Shown here one piece after another: positions 23,507 to 64,000 of a stretch of 64,000 nucleotides of DNA. Position 1 is the first letter of the stretch; every line of letters begins with the position of its first letter. The position numbers and the translations under genes were made by a program. The notes beneath the pieces are model-generated. The model was not told where the DNA came from, did not search any database, and was given only the letters and a program-made list of their open reading frames with translations. Source of the DNA: Petrosia ficiformis (taxonomy: Eukaryota > Porifera > Demospongiae > Haplosclerida > Petrosiidae); NCBI GenBank assembly GCA_947044365.1, contig OX345636.1:19136548-19200547 (forward strand). Direction: 5' to 3'.

Positions 23507-25231
23507 CTATAACAAATTTAAATCGACTTCTTTCAAATTCCCTTCAGACCTAAGTCCTTTTTCATCATCTTCCACATTGCTGTTCTCTTCATTTTTTTGG
23601 TTAGATGTTACAGCTGACTCCCAATATCCAAAATCAATCTCTTCTTCAGAGCTTTCATCATCAGATGTGATGCTATGTAATTTTGGTACGGATTCTGGAC
23701 TTTGTTTTGCTAATACTGTACTCTTAGCTTTCACATTTTTCAAAAATATATCAAAGTCTTCTTCATCGTTATCAATCATAAAGCTATGTGAAGAGTCTAT
23801 GTATGGAAACAAATGAAGCTCTCAGTATGGGCAGAGCATTGGTACATGAGCAAAGTGCATCTATTTTCATTATTAATAGTACCATTTGTGACCCAATTTG
23901 TGAAACCACACTTGTGGTGCATCATAAAACATACATTAAAATGCTCATTTCGTTCATTTTGCACAGTAAGCCAAAGAAGTTTGGTATACAGAAAAACCAA
24001 TTAATGCTCCTCCTCAGGAAGCAACTAAATTTGGTATCTAGGAAGAGTCCTCCTAGATACCAAATTAAATTTAGTTTGTTTCCTTGAAAAAAAAATGGCC
24101 AAATAGCGAGTGTTTAAAGGTAAGTATTAGTTCTAAATTATTGTGCACCACTATAATTATGATTTTCACAAATTGGATCACATTTGCACATGTACATATA
24201 CATATATGAGTATAAGATATTGGTGACCAACTTTGTGATTTTTGGCACCTATTTTATTCATTTCACAAAGCAATGGCTTTCTCTGTAATTCGCTATTCCA
24301 TTTTGTACAGAAACGCAAACACACTTTGTAATGCAGGAACGCCAACAAATTTACTTGTACATAAAAGGTTTGTGCAAAATGGCTGAGAAGTGAACGTTTA
24401 AAAAGAAAGCATTTATGAAATGAATTTATGAAATAAATGATGAAAGTACGAAAGTCGGTCACAGTCAGAATTACTGGCATCCTATTATTGGGAAGTCACC
24501 ATACAGGAAACCGACATCCACCAATGAGTGGCCTAATGAACATATTTATTGTAATACATATTAGGGGGCATCTCCAAACTAAAGCTTGTACGCTTAACGT
24601 CACAGTGATGCTACTGCTAAACCCCCCACCCCCCTCCTCTTAATGTCATGAATGAGTACTCTAACTTGTGCTTCCTTCCTTTTCAATGTTTAGCGTCACA
24701 CGCACAACCCCCCCACCCCCACCCCCACCCCCTTAGCATCACTATGACATTAGGTGTACAATTTCAGTTTGGAGATGCACCCTTACCTCTTAATTCCAAA
24801 TTGGCTGATGGGGCATCAGTCAGCCATGATGGCAGATTAGTTTTCTTTCCACCTTCATTTCTGTTTTGACTACTACCACTTGTTGGCTGAGTGGTAATTG
24901 GTTGTTTTGGTTTCCTAGCAGCTTTACGTTTAGCAGCATAATAAGCCTCTTCTTCTTTTCTTAATTGTTCTTCCTCTTTTCTTAATTCTTCATCTTTCTG
25001 TTGATCAAGCTTCATTTGTTCTTCAGCTAATCGATCCAACCTTCCTTCCCTGACATGTTGTAACTCACTTTCACTTATTATAGGGATTCTTGAGTCTTTT
25101 TCGCGTTGCTCTATTGTTAGTAAGTTTTCAAACTTTATACTTTCAATCTCTTTAGTTCTATAATGAGTTGTGTCAGGATCTCCACTCCTGTTACTAATGC
25201 ATCGAGAGATAATGTGGAAACAACTAGCCAT
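23507..25231 (-). CDS. AP1AR: AP1AR (gadkin)-like AP-1 adaptor regulatory protein
   Basis: This is a two-exon model: 25231-24787 and 23796-23507, about 244 aa. The donor is AGAG/GTAAGG, the acceptor ACATAG/AC, and the join is phase 1 (Gly/Asp codon G+AC). The N-terminus MASCFHIISRC has cysteines that could be palmitoylated, as in the vertebrate protein. IKFENLL is followed by a charged coiled coil (LDRLAEEQMKLDQQKDEEL, EEEAYYAAKRKAARKPKQ), matching the IEFENL and EEEALYAAQREAARAAKQ blocks of vertebrate AP1AR as I remember them. Exon 2 has EEDFDIFLKNVKAK and IDFGYWESAV, matching the C-terminal acidic motifs. Vertebrate AP1AR is about 302 aa and links AP-1 vesicles to kinesin. The gene is head-to-head with the helicase gene. 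Confidence 0.75.
24563..24782. mobile_element. Palindromic MITE next to the AP1AR-like splice donor
   Basis: The left end gggggcatctccaaactaaa and right end tttcagtttggagatgcac are inverted copies. C-rich runs (ccccccacccccc) and two copies of the tagcgtcac/gcatcac motif lie between them. The right end stops 3-4 bases inside the intron from the donor at 24786. Confidence 0.65.
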
Positions 25232-25644
25232 ATTTTTGGTAAAATGGGAGTGGTATGGTAAACATGTGACCGTGACGTCACATTTTTCTTACGTACACGC
25301 GCGCGTGCGTGCGCGTGTGGTTCGCGCGCCCGGGCCTGGCCATGCCCACTCAGTAACTAGCGCGAAGGGGATTTCCTACAAAATAAAGTATTTCTGGAAT
25401 CCAGTAAATTAAAAATAAACCACACCTAGTTAAGTTAAGTTATCGTATAACACCGTTTACGTACGAACACGCGGTATTTTGAGGAGCCAAAATTATTACA
25501 ACACCCATTGGGCCATTTGTTATACACAGTAAATTGTCCGGGAGTTATTGTGGAAGTCTTAACTATATGGATGCTTGTCAGAGAAATAAACTAATATTTT
25601 TAATTCTATAGTGGAGACAAGAAGAGAAGCAATTGAGTTAAAGT
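25232..25644. promoter_or_regulatory. Bidirectional promoter interval, CpG-rich
   Basis: The 413 bp lies between the ATG of the AP1AR-like gene (minus) and the ATG of the helicase gene (plus). It carries a cluster of CG dinucleotides at about 25294-25345, rare in this AT-rich window, as expected for a shared promoter. A possible splice acceptor (aattctatag/tgg) at 25611 suggests that the helicase ATG lies in the second exon, behind a non-coding first exon. Confidence 0.55.
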
Positions 25645-63914
<38,270 letters not shown>

Positions 63915-64000
63915 GTACGATTATTAAAATATGCAGTACAACCGCAAAACAGTGCATGTACACATTTTTACAATTTATATTCGTGTATACTAATTGTATT

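Overview
This is a window of an animal nuclear genome, and the combination of features points to a demosponge such as Amphimedon. The evidence for an animal is short spliced introns with GT-AG ends, AP1AR-like and HELZ-family genes, death-fold proteins, and a 2A peptide fused to a death-fold/ankyrin gene. The sequence is AT-rich and studded with TACATG palindromes and many kinds of DNA transposon. The species assignment is inference. There are no prokaryotic features, no CRISPR array and no rRNA.

Left third (2.5-25.2 kb), minus strand, read right to left: (1) an AP1AR/gadkin-like gene in two exons (25231-23507); (2) gene A (22131-16205, three exons, about 299 aa), with a CARD-like death-fold N-terminus, a transmembrane helix, and a C-terminal part rich in Cys and N-glycosylation sequons; (3) gene B (16072-10767, five exons, about 255 aa), a diverged tandem paralogue with CARD-like domain, transmembrane helix and C-terminal death-like domain; (4) a large gene (8932-2508) whose first exon encodes a hydrophobic leader ending in a canonical 2A peptide. 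Its second exon encodes a death-fold domain, a helical middle region and more than 30 ankyrin repeats, and is interrupted by one in-frame TAG at 6678-6680. Genes A, B and the 2A/ankyrin gene form a same-strand cluster that looks like innate-immune or cell-death signalling. It is the best candidate here for something undescribed.

Right two thirds (25.6-64 kb), plus strand: one long gene of the HELZ/HELZ2 family. It starts with three CCCH fingers and one C2H2 finger and continues into a UPF1-like superfamily 1 helicase. I could place 22 exons whose reading phases all join, and the gene runs off the right edge. It is head-to-head with the AP1AR gene across a 413 bp CpG-rich interval.

The HELZ introns act as transposon traps. 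They hold a Penelope-like GIY-YIG fragment, a TA-flanked element with a truncated transposase and a HIRAN-domain ORF, a decayed Tigger/pogo transposase with an in-frame 4 x 45 bp expansion, about 4 kb of tandem repeats, an intact tyrosine-recombinase (Crypton-like) ORF between long direct repeats, an intact Tc1 DD34E element, tRNA-derived SINEs, hAT-type MITEs and several perfect hairpins.
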